DNA of 64,000 nucleotides, from the NCBI GenBank assembly GCA_965662345.1, contig CBFIHE010000008.1, positions 1 through 64,000 of the forward strand, written 5' to 3'. The DNA comes from UBA6049 sp965662345. Lineage in GTDB: Bacteria > Bacteroidota > Bacteroidia > Flavobacteriales_G > Salibacteraceae. Every line of letters begins with the position of its first letter. Position 1 is the stretch's first letter. Positions 9,126-17,712 of the stretch are shown piece by piece. Position numbers and translations under genes: made by a program. A model generated the notes under the pieces. That model made no database searches and was not told the origin of the DNA. It saw nothing but the letters and a program-made list of their open reading frames with translations.

Positions 9126-9620
9126 ATGCAGAATAGACTTTATAAAGCTATATTTCTTGATAGAGACGGGGTGATCAATCATGACCCTGGTGATTATACT
9201 AAATCTAAAGCTGAATTCACCATTTTGCCTGATGTGCCAAAAGCACTAAAACTTTTGATGGATGCGGGTTATAAACTCATAGTAATTACCAATCAGGCAG
9301 GTATAGCCAAAGGATTGTATACCCATGATGATGTTGCAGAAATACACGAATATCTGCGTAGTGAATTGGAAAAGCACGGTGTTCACTTAACTGATATTAG
9401 GTATTCGCCTTACCACGATGATTATTCAAACTCACTTACAAGAAAACCAGGTAGTCTCATGATTGAGCGTTCTATTTATCTGCATCAGATAGATCCTAGT
9501 ATTTCCTACATGATTGGAGATAAGGATAGAGACCTGCAAGCAGGTAGTGGAGCAGGAGTAAAGGGTATTAAAATGGATACTAACGCAAATCTTCTAGAGG
9601 TTATTCAAGCAGCTCTATGA
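9126..9620 (+). CDS. HAD-IIIA phosphatase, GmhB-like
   Basis: 164 aa from the ATG at 9126; longer upstream readings run through the promoter and are rejected. Nucleophile D12 and acid/base D14 (FLDRDGVIN), motif II VITNQAG, the RKPGS segment with the motif III Lys, and motif IV GDKDRDLQAG are intact. The organisation matches D-glycero-D-manno-heptose-1,7-bisphosphate 7-phosphatase and histidinol-phosphatase-type HADs. The Cys-rich zinc loop usual in GmhB is absent: the corresponding loop is YSPYHDDYSNSLTRKP with no cysteine. Sugar-phosphate specificity is therefore uncertain. Stop overlaps the next start (ATGA). Confidence 0.82.
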   Translation: MQNRLYKAIFLDRDGVINHDPGDYTKSKAEFTILPDVPKALKLLMDAGYKLIVITNQAGIAKGLYTHDDVAEIHEYLRSELEKHGVHLTDIRYSPYHDDYSNSLTRKPGSLMIERSIYLHQIDPSISYMIGDKDRDLQAGSGAGVKGIKMDTNANLLEVIQAAL

Positions 9621-10498
9621 GTGGTTTCATAGTCATAAATGGAGAGCTTATGCCCAAAGACAGAGCCGTTTTCTCTGCTACCAATAGAGCATTCAAATAT
9701 GCCGATGCCATTTTTGAAACATTTAAGGTAGTCAATGGCTATGCTCCATTCTTGGGGGAACACCTTAAACGATTGTTGATTGGCATGGAGTTAATCGGGT
9801 TAAATTGCTCGGCTATCCACAATTCAGACTATTTAAACAAAGAGATTTATAGACTTACGCATAGAGCTAGACTTTTGAGCGGAGCTCGTATTCGTTTATC
9901 TGTTTTTAGAGAAGGTGAAGGGACCTATTTCCCAGAAACAGATGATGCCTCATGGTTAATGGAGGTAAGCCCATTGCAACAAGATTTTGAGCTTAACGAG
10001 AAGGGTTTTAAAATAGGCGTGTTTGATTCGTACACAAAATCCATTCACCCATTTAACGCACTTAAAAGTGCCAATGCTCAACTTTATGTTCAAGCTGCTC
10101 GCGAAGCGTTGCGATGCGGGTGGGATGAAGCAATTGTATTGAATGACCGCGGTAGAGTTTGCGAGGGTGTTTCTTCTAATGTATTTTTTGTTGTCAATGA
10201 GCAGGTAATTACTCCATCATTAAATGAGGGTCCATTACCTGGTGTTATGCGAGATTTCGTTACTAAACTTTTGGCAAAAGGAGGTGTAAAAGTCATTGAA
10301 ACCGCAGTTACACCTGAAATATTACATGAAGCAGGGGAGGTGTTCTTCACCAATTCAATTCAAGGAGTACAGTGGACGATGGGTTACGGAGCTAAGCGTT
10401 ACTACCATAAACTGGGCTCACAACTTATTTCGGCCTTAAACAAAGAAGTTGAACTTAGACTTAGTTTAAGTTCGGATTTTCTGGAAAGCGAGTCATAA
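9617..10498 (+). CDS. Class IV PLP aminotransferase (BCAT / aminodeoxychorismate lyase type)
   Basis: 293 aa. Fold type IV PLP enzyme: N-terminal FKYADAIFETFKV, the PLP lysine K150 in FNALKS, and the cofactor-binding stretch VCEGVSSNVFFV followed by LPGVMRDFV. The family includes branched-chain aminotransferases, D-amino acid aminotransferases and 4-amino-4-deoxychorismate lyase (PabC); the length fits all three and no local pathway gene decides. The start overlaps the phosphatase stop by 4 nt. The 3' end overlaps the convergent yqgE gene by 38 bp. Confidence 0.85.
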   Translation: MSGFIVINGELMPKDRAVFSATNRAFKYADAIFETFKVVNGYAPFLGEHLKRLLIGMELIGLNCSAIHNSDYLNKEIYRLTHRARLLSGARIRLSVFREGEGTYFPETDDASWLMEVSPLQQDFELNEKGFKIGVFDSYTKSIHPFNALKSANAQLYVQAAREALRCGWDEAIVLNDRGRVCEGVSSNVFFVVNEQVITPSLNEGPLPGVMRDFVTKLLAKGGVKVIETAVTPEILHEAGEVFFTNSIQGVQWTMGYGAKRYYHKLGSQLISALNKEVELRLSLSSDFLESES

Positions 10499-11057
10499 CG
10501 GCAAACTTCTTACCTAGCTTAGAAAGCACCTCTTGCCAAAAATTTTCAGAATCACTTAACGCCATAGATGACTTGAATTCACTAACAATCCAAGCGCGTT
10601 CTTTCAGTTCATCGGCAAGTTGCCCTGGAGACCAACCACTGTAGCCTACAAAGAACTTCACATCATTTGGTTTTGTGAGCCCGTTCTTGATATAAAACAC
10701 CAAACGATCAAATTCACCACCAAAGAATAATCCTTCTGCCACAGGAATCGCACCTGGTAATTGCTCAGGGTCCATGGTATGCAGGTAAAAAAGTTGATTC
10801 ATTCCAACTGGACCTCCTATGAATACAGGAGCATCAACGTTCTGTGGTTCCTCTAGAATATCATTTAATGAAAGCTCTGCCTTTTTATTTAATACAAACC
10901 CTAGAGAACCCTCATCGTTATGCTCAACCATCATCACAACACTTCGAGAGAAGTTAGGGTCTTGCATGAAGGGTTCTGAGATTAACACCCTTCCTGGTAC
11001 AGGGTTAACAGGAGCAAAGTTTATGTTCTCAAAAAAATCGGCATCTTTCATGCACAC
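10461..11057 (-). CDS. YqgE/AlgH family protein
   Basis: 198 aa (or 196 from the second Met, at 11051). Family signature: PGRVLISEPFMQDPNFSRSV near the N-terminus, GSLGFVLNK, FIGGPV, and the GYSGWSPGQLADEL motif. Cytosolic, of unknown biochemical role; AlgH was named from an alginate regulation phenotype that has not been generalised. Begins 14 bp after the kelch gene ends on the same strand, so probably co-transcribed with it. Confidence 0.93.
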   Translation of the reverse strand: MCMKDADFFENINFAPVNPVPGRVLISEPFMQDPNFSRSVVMMVEHNDEGSLGFVLNKKAELSLNDILEEPQNVDAPVFIGGPVGMNQLFYLHTMDPEQLPGAIPVAEGLFFGGEFDRLVFYIKNGLTKPNDVKFFVGYSGWSPGQLADELKERAWIVSEFKSSMALSDSENFWQEVLSKLGKKFAVMTRFPENPNLN

Positions 11058-11071
11058 TAAGTTATCTGCTT

Positions 11072-12268
11072 CTATCTAATAACCACCCTTTGCATAGCAG
11101 TGTTTCCTAGCTCACCAACGAGTTTCACCAAGTAAACCCCGTTGTTCAATGAACTAATGTCAATTGAGTAATTGGGATTTTCTTCATTGTAAACCAAATT
11201 TCCTGTAATAGAGTATAGCTCAATCCTATCTATTTTCTCTTCTTCAGAATAAATGAACAGCTGATTTGTTGCTGGGTTTGGGTAGGTTCTCATAGTAGCA
11301 CCTTCACTCATAAGTTCATCAACATTTGTTGATGGCGATAAGGGGTACTTCCATACATCATTGGTGATAACACCTGTTTGGCGATTTTGACCTGCCATAA
11401 AATAAACTTCACCATCAATTACAAATGAGCCTGGTGCCCATCTACTTATACCAGGATGGGAGGGGAGCTGTGTCCATTCATCTGGAGTGGGGTCGTATTC
11501 CCAAAACTCTCCTTCTGCCATCCAACTGTGGTTGTCACCGTCACCACTTAGAACATATCCTTTATCACCATAGCCAAATTGAGTGCCAGCCACGCGTGCT
11601 TCTCCTGGGAAATCTGCCATGGTTTCCCAACTATCTGTACTAACATTGAACTTGTACCAATCATCAAAAATTATTTGACCACGGTGTCCCATTCCTACGT
11701 AAACATGATCCCCAGCAGGAAACATAAAAGGGTGGTGTCTGCCAGGAGCTGGTAGATTGTCTTCTTGAGACCACGAATCTGTATTCATGTCATATACATG
11801 CCAATCACCTAAGTCACCTGTAGCACCATCGCCAAGTCCCACGTAGATTTTGTCATCTCGTATGATAAATGCGGGGTGACGTCTACCGGCACAATCGCAT
11901 ACGGTGAGCAAACTCCACGAGTCTGCAACAGGGTCATATTCCCAAATATCATTAAGGAAAGAGCTTGTAGAAAAGCCAAATCCCATGTAACCTTTACCAT
12001 TGTAGGCTTGCCCAATGGCAAAACTTCTATCTGCTCCAGGAAAGCTATTCATTTCTGCCCATTGGTCTGTGTCAGGATCGTATCGATAAACATCATCTGT
12101 GGGAGTTGTTAAAGCTCTTGTGCCGGTAATTGCATATCCTTTACCGTCAATTGAGAACGTAACAGGATGGTGTTTACCTACAGGCATAGATGCCATCTGA
12201 GTCCAAGATTGGCTCATAGAGAAAAGTGGAAGTAGTGCAGCTGTAAAGAAGATGTATACCTGTTTCAT
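11072..12268 (-). CDS. Secreted kelch-repeat protein with T9SS sorting domain
   Basis: 398 aa. Signal peptide cleaved near SMSQS, then about six kelch-type blades with recurring YDPxTDxW, W..L and GRHHP/GxGD motifs, forming a beta-propeller (about residues 20-310). The last ~75 residues are a type A T9SS sorting domain: YPNPATNQLFI ... IELYSITGNLV ... LNNGVYLVKLV ... RVVIR. The product should be exported across the outer membrane and attached or released by the Bacteroidota type IX system. Ligand unknown. Confidence 0.9.
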   Translation of the reverse strand: MKQVYIFFTAALLPLFSMSQSWTQMASMPVGKHHPVTFSIDGKGYAITGTRALTTPTDDVYRYDPDTDQWAEMNSFPGADRSFAIGQAYNGKGYMGFGFSTSSFLNDIWEYDPVADSWSLLTVCDCAGRRHPAFIIRDDKIYVGLGDGATGDLGDWHVYDMNTDSWSQEDNLPAPGRHHPFMFPAGDHVYVGMGHRGQIIFDDWYKFNVSTDSWETMADFPGEARVAGTQFGYGDKGYVLSGDGDNHSWMAEGEFWEYDPTPDEWTQLPSHPGISRWAPGSFVIDGEVYFMAGQNRQTGVITNDVWKYPLSPSTNVDELMSEGATMRTYPNPATNQLFIYSEEEKIDRIELYSITGNLVYNEENPNYSIDISSLNNGVYLVKLVGELGNTAMQRVVIR

Positions 12269-12355
12269 ATTATTTCTTGTTCTAGTTAACCGCGAAAATT
12301 GCGATAATTATTAGTTTGAAATGTCTGTACTTTTACGAATAACGCAAGTGAAGAG

Positions 12356-12955
12356 TTAAGGTAAGGTAGTTAAGTCCACTGAAACAGATATTTCATTCCT
12401 CCGATTGGTCGCTTTGTAGGGAGGGTCATAACCTAAAAGAGTGAAATCTGAACCGTAAGTAATACCCATGGAATCTAGAGCACTCACTAATTCCATTTTT
12501 TTGGCATTATACTTATCTTGATTCGAATACCCCGAAAAACGAATTACTGCAACGTCTTTTGCTTCTGAGAAGTGCATTTTAACGTCATTATTATTGGGCG
12601 CAGGTAACTTTTCATCCCAGTGCTCTTGAGGTAGCACAAAGCTCATAACAGATTCTTTTTGTGAAGAAGACATATGCACAGGTGCAGTCATGGCAATTTT
12701 CATTTCATCTTCATTACCCCCGTAAATATAACCTGCCAGTGTTCTAAAGCCATCGTTATCAGAACTCTTATCGGAGGTGTAACTGATTAATCTGGCTTTG
12801 GGGTAATGCCTAATCTCAATATCTCCATAGGTTTTGAGAAGTTCATAGGGCTGTTCCTCAACATCTGTATTGCTCCACATAACCCAACCTTGAAAAAGAA
12901 GTGCGACTAAGAATAAGGTAGAAAGTCCATAAATCAATGCTTGCTTCATGTTCAT
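12356..12955 (-). CDS. SOUL-family heme-binding-like protein, membrane anchored
   Basis: 199 aa. One N-terminal transmembrane helix (about residues 8-28) followed by a SOUL/HEBP domain: Y....YGDIEIRHYPKA, FRTLAGYIYGGN, KIAMTAPVHM, MSFVLP and AVIRFSGY are the standard blocks. SOUL proteins bind heme or porphyrins in some eukaryotes; the bacterial role is not established. Start at 12955 with an equally good Met two codons later. Divergent from the small ORF at 12974. Confidence 0.9.
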   Translation of the reverse strand: MNMKQALIYGLSTLFLVALLFQGWVMWSNTDVEEQPYELLKTYGDIEIRHYPKARLISYTSDKSSDNDGFRTLAGYIYGGNEDEMKIAMTAPVHMSSSQKESVMSFVLPQEHWDEKLPAPNNNDVKMHFSEAKDVAVIRFSGYSNQDKYNAKKMELVSALDSMGITYGSDFTLLGYDPPYKATNRRNEISVSVDLTTLP

Positions 12956-12973
12956 TTAACATAACATATAGCC

Positions 12974-13117
12974 ATGATGTTTAAGCCTTGGCAGAAAGAA
13001 GAGCTCATTCACCCTCAAAAATGCGATGAAGCATACAGGTTAGTGCATGAAATTGTCTATTTCCCTGAAATAGAATCATTTAAAAGACCCTTGAAAAGGG
13101 TTCTAGAGTCTTTTTAG
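12974..13117 (+). CDS. Small hypothetical protein (47 aa)
   Basis: Starts MMFKPWQKEELIHP and ends TAG at 13115-13117. Balanced, charged composition (Lys/Glu/Pro) with no transmembrane segment looks like a real short cytosolic protein rather than a random frame. I do not recognise the family. It sits 18 bp from the divergent SOUL start and 30 bp before a lipoprotein gene. Confidence 0.4.
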   Translation: MMFKPWQKEELIHPQKCDEAYRLVHEIVYFPEIESFKRPLKRVLESF

Positions 13118-13147
13118 ACAAATAATCAAACCTCAAAAATCAGAATT

Positions 13148-13594
13148 ATGAGTAAGAAAATTAAATTATCCAGTGTGTTAATTGCGCTGGTAAGCTTAGT
13201 AGGATGCGGTAAAGAAGGTTGCATGGATGAAGATGCAGATAATTATTCTGCAGATACAGAACGTGAAGCCACTTGTGAGTATAGCGCTGAATTTGTGTTT
13301 TATTTTAATGAAGAAGGTGCTAACGAATACAAAAACGATCCAGCTGTTGACCAACCATTTAAGATTAAGGTAAAAGATGAAGTAATTGGAGAAATATATT
13401 ACGATAGCACGTACGAAGTTCAGCATGCTTGCGGAACAACTATTCCTAATTATGTTGTTAGTTATACATTGCCAATGGGTATGGATATAGAACCAGCGAG
13501 TGTTTCTTTGGTTGCGCGCTCAGGTCAAGAATACATTTATAGAAGCGATAATGTTGCTACGCTTGCTGGCTCGTGTAATCGTATAGTACTTTAA
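13148..13594 (+). CDS. Putative lipoprotein with Cys-rich N-terminal segment
   Basis: 148 aa. Signal peptide with lipobox LVGC (Cys20). Immediately after it comes a CMDEDADNYSADTEREATCEY stretch, resembling the Cys-bracketed, calcium-like acidic motif CxDxxAxNYxxxAxxxDxxCxY that is common in Bacteroidota secreted proteins. The remaining ~100 residues look all-beta. Function unknown. Confidence 0.75.
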   Translation: MSKKIKLSSVLIALVSLVGCGKEGCMDEDADNYSADTEREATCEYSAEFVFYFNEEGANEYKNDPAVDQPFKIKVKDEVIGEIYYDSTYEVQHACGTTIPNYVVSYTLPMGMDIEPASVSLVARSGQEYIYRSDNVATLAGSCNRIVL

Positions 13595-13670
13595 GGAGTT
13601 GAACGGTTTAGCCACTCTTTTCTTCATCATCTTATTGTATTATAATTAATATTATGTTAAATAGAATGAT

Positions 13671-13698
13671 AAAAAGAAAGGAGGGTGATATGCCCTCC
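13671..13698 (-). terminator. Rho-independent terminator after the gyrA-TPR operon
   Basis: On the minus strand GGAGGG-catatca-CCCTCC (13680-13698) is followed by TTTCTTTTT, 14 bp past the TPR gene stop. Confidence 0.8.
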
Positions 13699-13711
13699 TC
13701 ACATTTGTAAC

Positions 13712-14866
13712 TTACTTACCTAATTTCTCTTTCATTGCATTGTACTTATCCGTTTGACCGGTTTTACCATACAACTCTAAAAGTGTTGCAATTACTCCTT
13801 TTTCTTCTGGTCTAAGCTCTGCAGCCTTTTCTAAAGGTGTAATTGCCGTTTTAAATAGTTCATCACGTTTCGCTTTCAGCTCATCATATTTTTTCTGTTC
13901 GCTGAAATCTAAGGCATTCATTTGTTCTTGGACATCACTACTTTGATTTACGTACAATGCTCCAAGGTTATAATTTGCTTCAAAATGATTTGGATCTAAC
14001 TCTACGCACTTCTTAAAATCAGCTTCTGCTTTATCCAAAGTTTCTGGATTTTTTTGATAAAGTGTACCTCTAGCATAATATAAACTAGGATTTGTTGGAT
14101 CATCTGCAATAGTTGTATTCAAGTTCTCAATTGCTTGCTCCATCTTGCTTTCATCCTGCAAATAAATATTGGTCTCTAACAACAACAAATTCTTACTCCC
14201 AGGATATTTTGCTTTGCCCTCCTCAATAGTAGCCAACGCCTCGTTTACCTGCTCTTCTTCTATTTGCATTCTTGCTATTTCGTAGAATAAATCAGCCTGG
14301 TTATAGCCCGTTTCCTTTATTGAAGAATACATTGCTATCGCCCTTTGATTATCTCCAGATTGAGCAGCAGTGAGACCCGCATTAAAATAAGCTGCCGTGT
14401 CCATATAACCGAAGCTATTTCCAAGTGCAGCTTGCTTTTCAAAGAATATAGATGAGTTTACAAAATCGTTGCTGTTGTAAGCGTTAATTGCCTCGTTTGA
14501 GACAATTGTAATCATACCTGTGTATGCTCCAAGTATTTCTTCTTTTGTTATCCTGCTTGAATTAGGAAGCGTTTCAAGTGCTTTATCATAAGCTGAGATC
14601 GCTTCATCAATTGCTCCTTCTTTCAAAGGTTGAATCGACTCTTCTTCACTCATGATAATTGCCTTATAAATATCTCCCTTTAGTTTGAAAACACGAGGGT
14701 CTTTATTTGTTTTCTCATGAACGCTTGCAGCATCAATAGCTTTCTTAGCTTTCGCTAAATCTCCGTTGCTTAAATAGTTTCCAGCAGAAATACGGTTACT
14801 GTTTTGGGCCATTCCCATGAACGTAACAACTGCCAGTGACAAGCTCAATAGAATCTTTTTTTGCAT
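13712..14866 (-). CDS. Exported TPR protein downstream of gyrA
   Basis: 384 aa from the ATG at 14866, which gives a proper signal peptide (KKILLSLSLAVVTFMGMAQ); the longer frame from 14902 would bury it. At least six tetratricopeptide repeats are visible (YDKALETLP, EATADDPTNPSLYYARG-like, DFKKCVELDPNHFEANYNLGALY, LEKAAELRPEEK). Likely a periplasmic protein-interaction scaffold. Lies 42 bp after gyrA on the same strand with a terminator behind it. Confidence 0.85.
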   Translation of the reverse strand: MQKKILLSLSLAVVTFMGMAQNSNRISAGNYLSNGDLAKAKKAIDAASVHEKTNKDPRVFKLKGDIYKAIIMSEEESIQPLKEGAIDEAISAYDKALETLPNSSRITKEEILGAYTGMITIVSNEAINAYNSNDFVNSSIFFEKQAALGNSFGYMDTAAYFNAGLTAAQSGDNQRAIAMYSSIKETGYNQADLFYEIARMQIEEEQVNEALATIEEGKAKYPGSKNLLLLETNIYLQDESKMEQAIENLNTTIADDPTNPSLYYARGTLYQKNPETLDKAEADFKKCVELDPNHFEANYNLGALYVNQSSDVQEQMNALDFSEQKKYDELKAKRDELFKTAITPLEKAAELRPEEKGVIATLLELYGKTGQTDKYNAMKEKLGK

Positions 14867-14908
14867 AACTGTTTTGTCTGTTTTTTTCGTTTGCGAGTGC
14901 AAAATTAA

Positions 14909-17437
14909 TTATTCTTCACCTCCTTGAGTTGCATTTTCCGTGCCATTCTCGTTAGAGTCGGATAATTCATCCTCTTCCTCTTCATCGCTGTGCGGCACTT
15001 TAGCAACGGCTGCGATCTCATCATTAGACTTCATGTTAATTAGTCTAACTCCTTGGGTTGCACGCCCCATAACTCTAACACTCTCTAGCGCTAGACGGAT
15101 TGTGATTCCCTTTTTGTTAATGATCATTAAGTCGTCTAAATCAGACACATTTTTAATCGCAATGAGTTCTCCTGTTTTATCAGAAATACTCATGGTTTTA
15201 ACGCCCTTACCACCTCTATTGGTAATTCGATAGTCATCAATATCTGTACGTTTCCCATAGCCTTTCTCACTCACAACCATTACGGTCTCTTCTGAGTCTT
15301 CACCACCTGAAACGCAAATCATACCTACTACTCTATCTTTATCATGGGCTAGCGTTACCCCTCTTACTCCAGAAGCAGTTCTACCCATGCTTCTCACTTT
15401 TTCTTCATGGAAGCGAATAGCTCTACCGCTACTTAGGGCCATTAAAATATAGCTATTGCCATCTGTAAGTTTAGCTTCTAACAGCTCATCTTCTTCACGA
15501 ATGTTGATAGCAATAATTCCATTACTTCTTGGTCTGGAGTAGCTCTCTAGCGAAGTCTTCTTGATTACCCCTTTCTTTGTAACCATAGTAATGAAGTTGT
15601 TCTTCACATACTCTTCATCTCTAAGGTCTTCTACATGGATATAGGTAATCACCTTATCATCCTGCTCAATATTTATCATGTTTTGGATTGCTCTACCTTT
15701 AGATTGCTTGGTTCCTTCAGGAATCTCAAACACTCGCATCCAATAACATCTTCCTTTTTCTGTAAATACCAATAGATAATTGTGCGTACTGGCAACGAAG
15801 AGGTTTTCTATGAAGTCGGCATCACGTGTTGTTGAACCTCTACTTCCTCTCCCTCCTCTAGCTTGCGTTTTGTATTCGCTAAGGGATGTACGTTTTATGT
15901 ATCCAAGATGAGAGATGGTAACAACCACTTCTTCGTTAGGAATCATATCTTCTATTCGGAAATCAGCAGAAGCATAGACAATTTTCGATCTTCTCACATC
16001 GCCATACTTATCCTTCATTTCCAAGAGTTCCTCTTTAATGATATCCATTCGCATGCCTTCGTTAGCCAAAATAGACTCTAAATGCTCAATGGTTTTCATT
16101 AATTCGTCATACTCTTCTTTAATCTTGTCACGCTCTAAACCTGTAAGACGCTGCAGACGCATCTCAAGTATGGCTTTAGCTTGAATTTCGCTTAATTCAA
16201 ACTTTTCCATGAGTCCAGTTCGTGCCTCTTCTGCTGTTTGAGAAGCTCGGATAAGCGCAATAACTTCGTCTATGTTATCCAGCGCTATCAGGTACCCTTC
16301 TAAAATGTGTGCACGTTCTTTTGCCTTCTTTAGTTCATATTGAGTTCTTCTCGTGATTACCTCATGGCGATGCTCTACGAAATGATGAATCAAATCTTTC
16401 AGATTCAATGTTTGCGGCCTGCCTTTTACAAGAGCAACATTATTAACTGAAAATGAGGTTTGAAGCTGTGTATGCTTAAACAAATTGTTTAGAACAACAT
16501 TGGCTATTGCATCACGCTTGAGTTCATACACAATACGCATTCCTGTTCTGTCCGACTCATCTCGTATATCAGAAATACCTTCAACTTTCTTATCGTTAAC
16601 GAGCTCAGCAGTTTTAGCAATCATATCGGCTTTGTTAACCAAGAATGGAATCTCAGTAACAATAATCCGAACCCTACTAGAACGTTCGTCATCTTCAATT
16701 TCAGCTTTCGCGCGAATTACTACTCTTCCCCTACCCGTTTCAAAAGCTTGCTTTACGCCATCTATTCCATAGATTTCACCCCCAGTAGGAAAATCAGGAG
16801 CTTTAACGTACTCCATCAGCCCTTCAATATCAATATCTCTATTGTCTATGTAAGCCACAGTAGCATCAACTACTTCCTGAAGATTATGAGGCGCCATATT
16901 GGTAGCCATACCTACGGCAATACCGCTAGCACCGTTTACTAAAAGGTTAGGAATCTTCGCAGGTAATACGTTTGGCTCCTTTAGAGAGTCATCAAAGTTC
17001 AGCGAGAAATCTACCGTTTCTTTTTCGATGTCGGTAAGCATTTCCTCAGCTACCTTTCGAAGCCTTGCTTCTGTATAGCGCATGGCAGCTGGTGAATCAC
17101 CATCTACCGAACCAAAGTTACCCTGTCCGTCTACAAGCGGAGTACGAAGAGACCAAGGCTGCGCCATACGCACCATAGTGTCGTAAACAGAAGAATCACC
17201 GTGAGGGTGGTACTTACCCAGCACTTCTCCCACAATTCTTGCCGACTTTTTGTACGGTCTATTGGAATAGACACCCAAATCCATCATACCATAAAGCACT
17301 CTTCTGTGCACAGGCTTCAATCCATCTCTTACATCAGGAAGTGCTCTAGAAACTATCACCGACATAGAATAGTCGATGTAAGCACTCTTCATTTCCTCAT
17401 CAATATTGACGGGGATTATTCTTTCACCATCTGCCAT
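14909..17437 (-). CDS. gyrA: DNA gyrase subunit A
   Basis: 842 aa, full length. Breakage-reunion subunit that introduces negative supercoils with GyrB. Catalytic tyrosine Y121 in AMRYTEARL; the quinolone-determining region reads HPHGDSSVYD with S82 and D86, the residues found in susceptible enzymes. The C-terminal beta-pinwheel includes a GyrA box variant QARGGRG, which separates gyrase from topoisomerase IV ParC. Ends in an acidic tail of the kind found in many gyrases. Divergent from clpC. Confidence 0.97.
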   Translation of the reverse strand: MADGERIIPVNIDEEMKSAYIDYSMSVIVSRALPDVRDGLKPVHRRVLYGMMDLGVYSNRPYKKSARIVGEVLGKYHPHGDSSVYDTMVRMAQPWSLRTPLVDGQGNFGSVDGDSPAAMRYTEARLRKVAEEMLTDIEKETVDFSLNFDDSLKEPNVLPAKIPNLLVNGASGIAVGMATNMAPHNLQEVVDATVAYIDNRDIDIEGLMEYVKAPDFPTGGEIYGIDGVKQAFETGRGRVVIRAKAEIEDDERSSRVRIIVTEIPFLVNKADMIAKTAELVNDKKVEGISDIRDESDRTGMRIVYELKRDAIANVVLNNLFKHTQLQTSFSVNNVALVKGRPQTLNLKDLIHHFVEHRHEVITRRTQYELKKAKERAHILEGYLIALDNIDEVIALIRASQTAEEARTGLMEKFELSEIQAKAILEMRLQRLTGLERDKIKEEYDELMKTIEHLESILANEGMRMDIIKEELLEMKDKYGDVRRSKIVYASADFRIEDMIPNEEVVVTISHLGYIKRTSLSEYKTQARGGRGSRGSTTRDADFIENLFVASTHNYLLVFTEKGRCYWMRVFEIPEGTKQSKGRAIQNMINIEQDDKVITYIHVEDLRDEEYVKNNFITMVTKKGVIKKTSLESYSRPRSNGIIAINIREEDELLEAKLTDGNSYILMALSSGRAIRFHEEKVRSMGRTASGVRGVTLAHDKDRVVGMICVSGGEDSEETVMVVSEKGYGKRTDIDDYRITNRGGKGVKTMSISDKTGELIAIKNVSDLDDLMIINKKGITIRLALESVRVMGRATQGVRLINMKSNDEIAAVAKVPHSDEEEEDELSDSNENGTENATQGGEE

Positions 17438-17565
17438 AGTGTCTCGTTATCAAATGATTACGCGCACACCTCAAACAAAGAAGCATGCGCATTCGTGTAT
17501 TCTCCGAAAGTAGTCAAAGAAAGCCCCTAAAACTGTTGAAAACCCTCGGTTTTTCAAACAAATGC

Positions 17566-17593
17566 GTGTTGATAAAACTGAGGTTATCAACAC
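17566..17593. promoter_or_regulatory. Perfect 10-bp inverted repeat between gyrA and clpC
   Basis: GTGTTGATAA at 17566-17575 and TTATCAACAC at 17584-17593, 8 bp apart. Each arm contains TTATCAACA, one mismatch from the DnaA box TTATCCACA. It may be an operator for one of the two divergent genes. No T tract follows, so it is not a terminator. Confidence 0.45.
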
Positions 17594-17619
17594 CCCTTTT
17601 GCTTTCGTTAGCGGGTACC

Positions 17620-17649
17620 TTTGAAAGCAAGGCCAAATTCACTAATTTG
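17620..17649 (+). promoter_or_regulatory. Candidate clpC promoter
   Basis: TTTG at 17620-17623, 19 bp spacer, then TAATTTG at 17643-17649; the -7 box is one base shorter than TAnnTTTG. Lies 64 bp before the clpC ATG, which also has an AGGAG at 17700-17704. Confidence 0.35.
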
Positions 17650-17712
17650 CGTGAAAGCCGAAACGATTTTGACTTTAGAACGTTCTTTTAGTCATTATAG
17701 GAGCTAAACATT

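Noticed and set aside
10461..10498. 38-bp antisense overlap of the aminotransferase and yqgE ends as a possible mis-annotation
   Set aside because: Both C-termini look natural for their families, so the overlap is accepted as a tight convergent pair.
17438..17712. Replication origin at the gyrA/clpC gap
   Set aside because: Only two imperfect DnaA-like boxes and no AT-rich unwinding region or dnaA/dnaN neighbours; not enough to call an origin.
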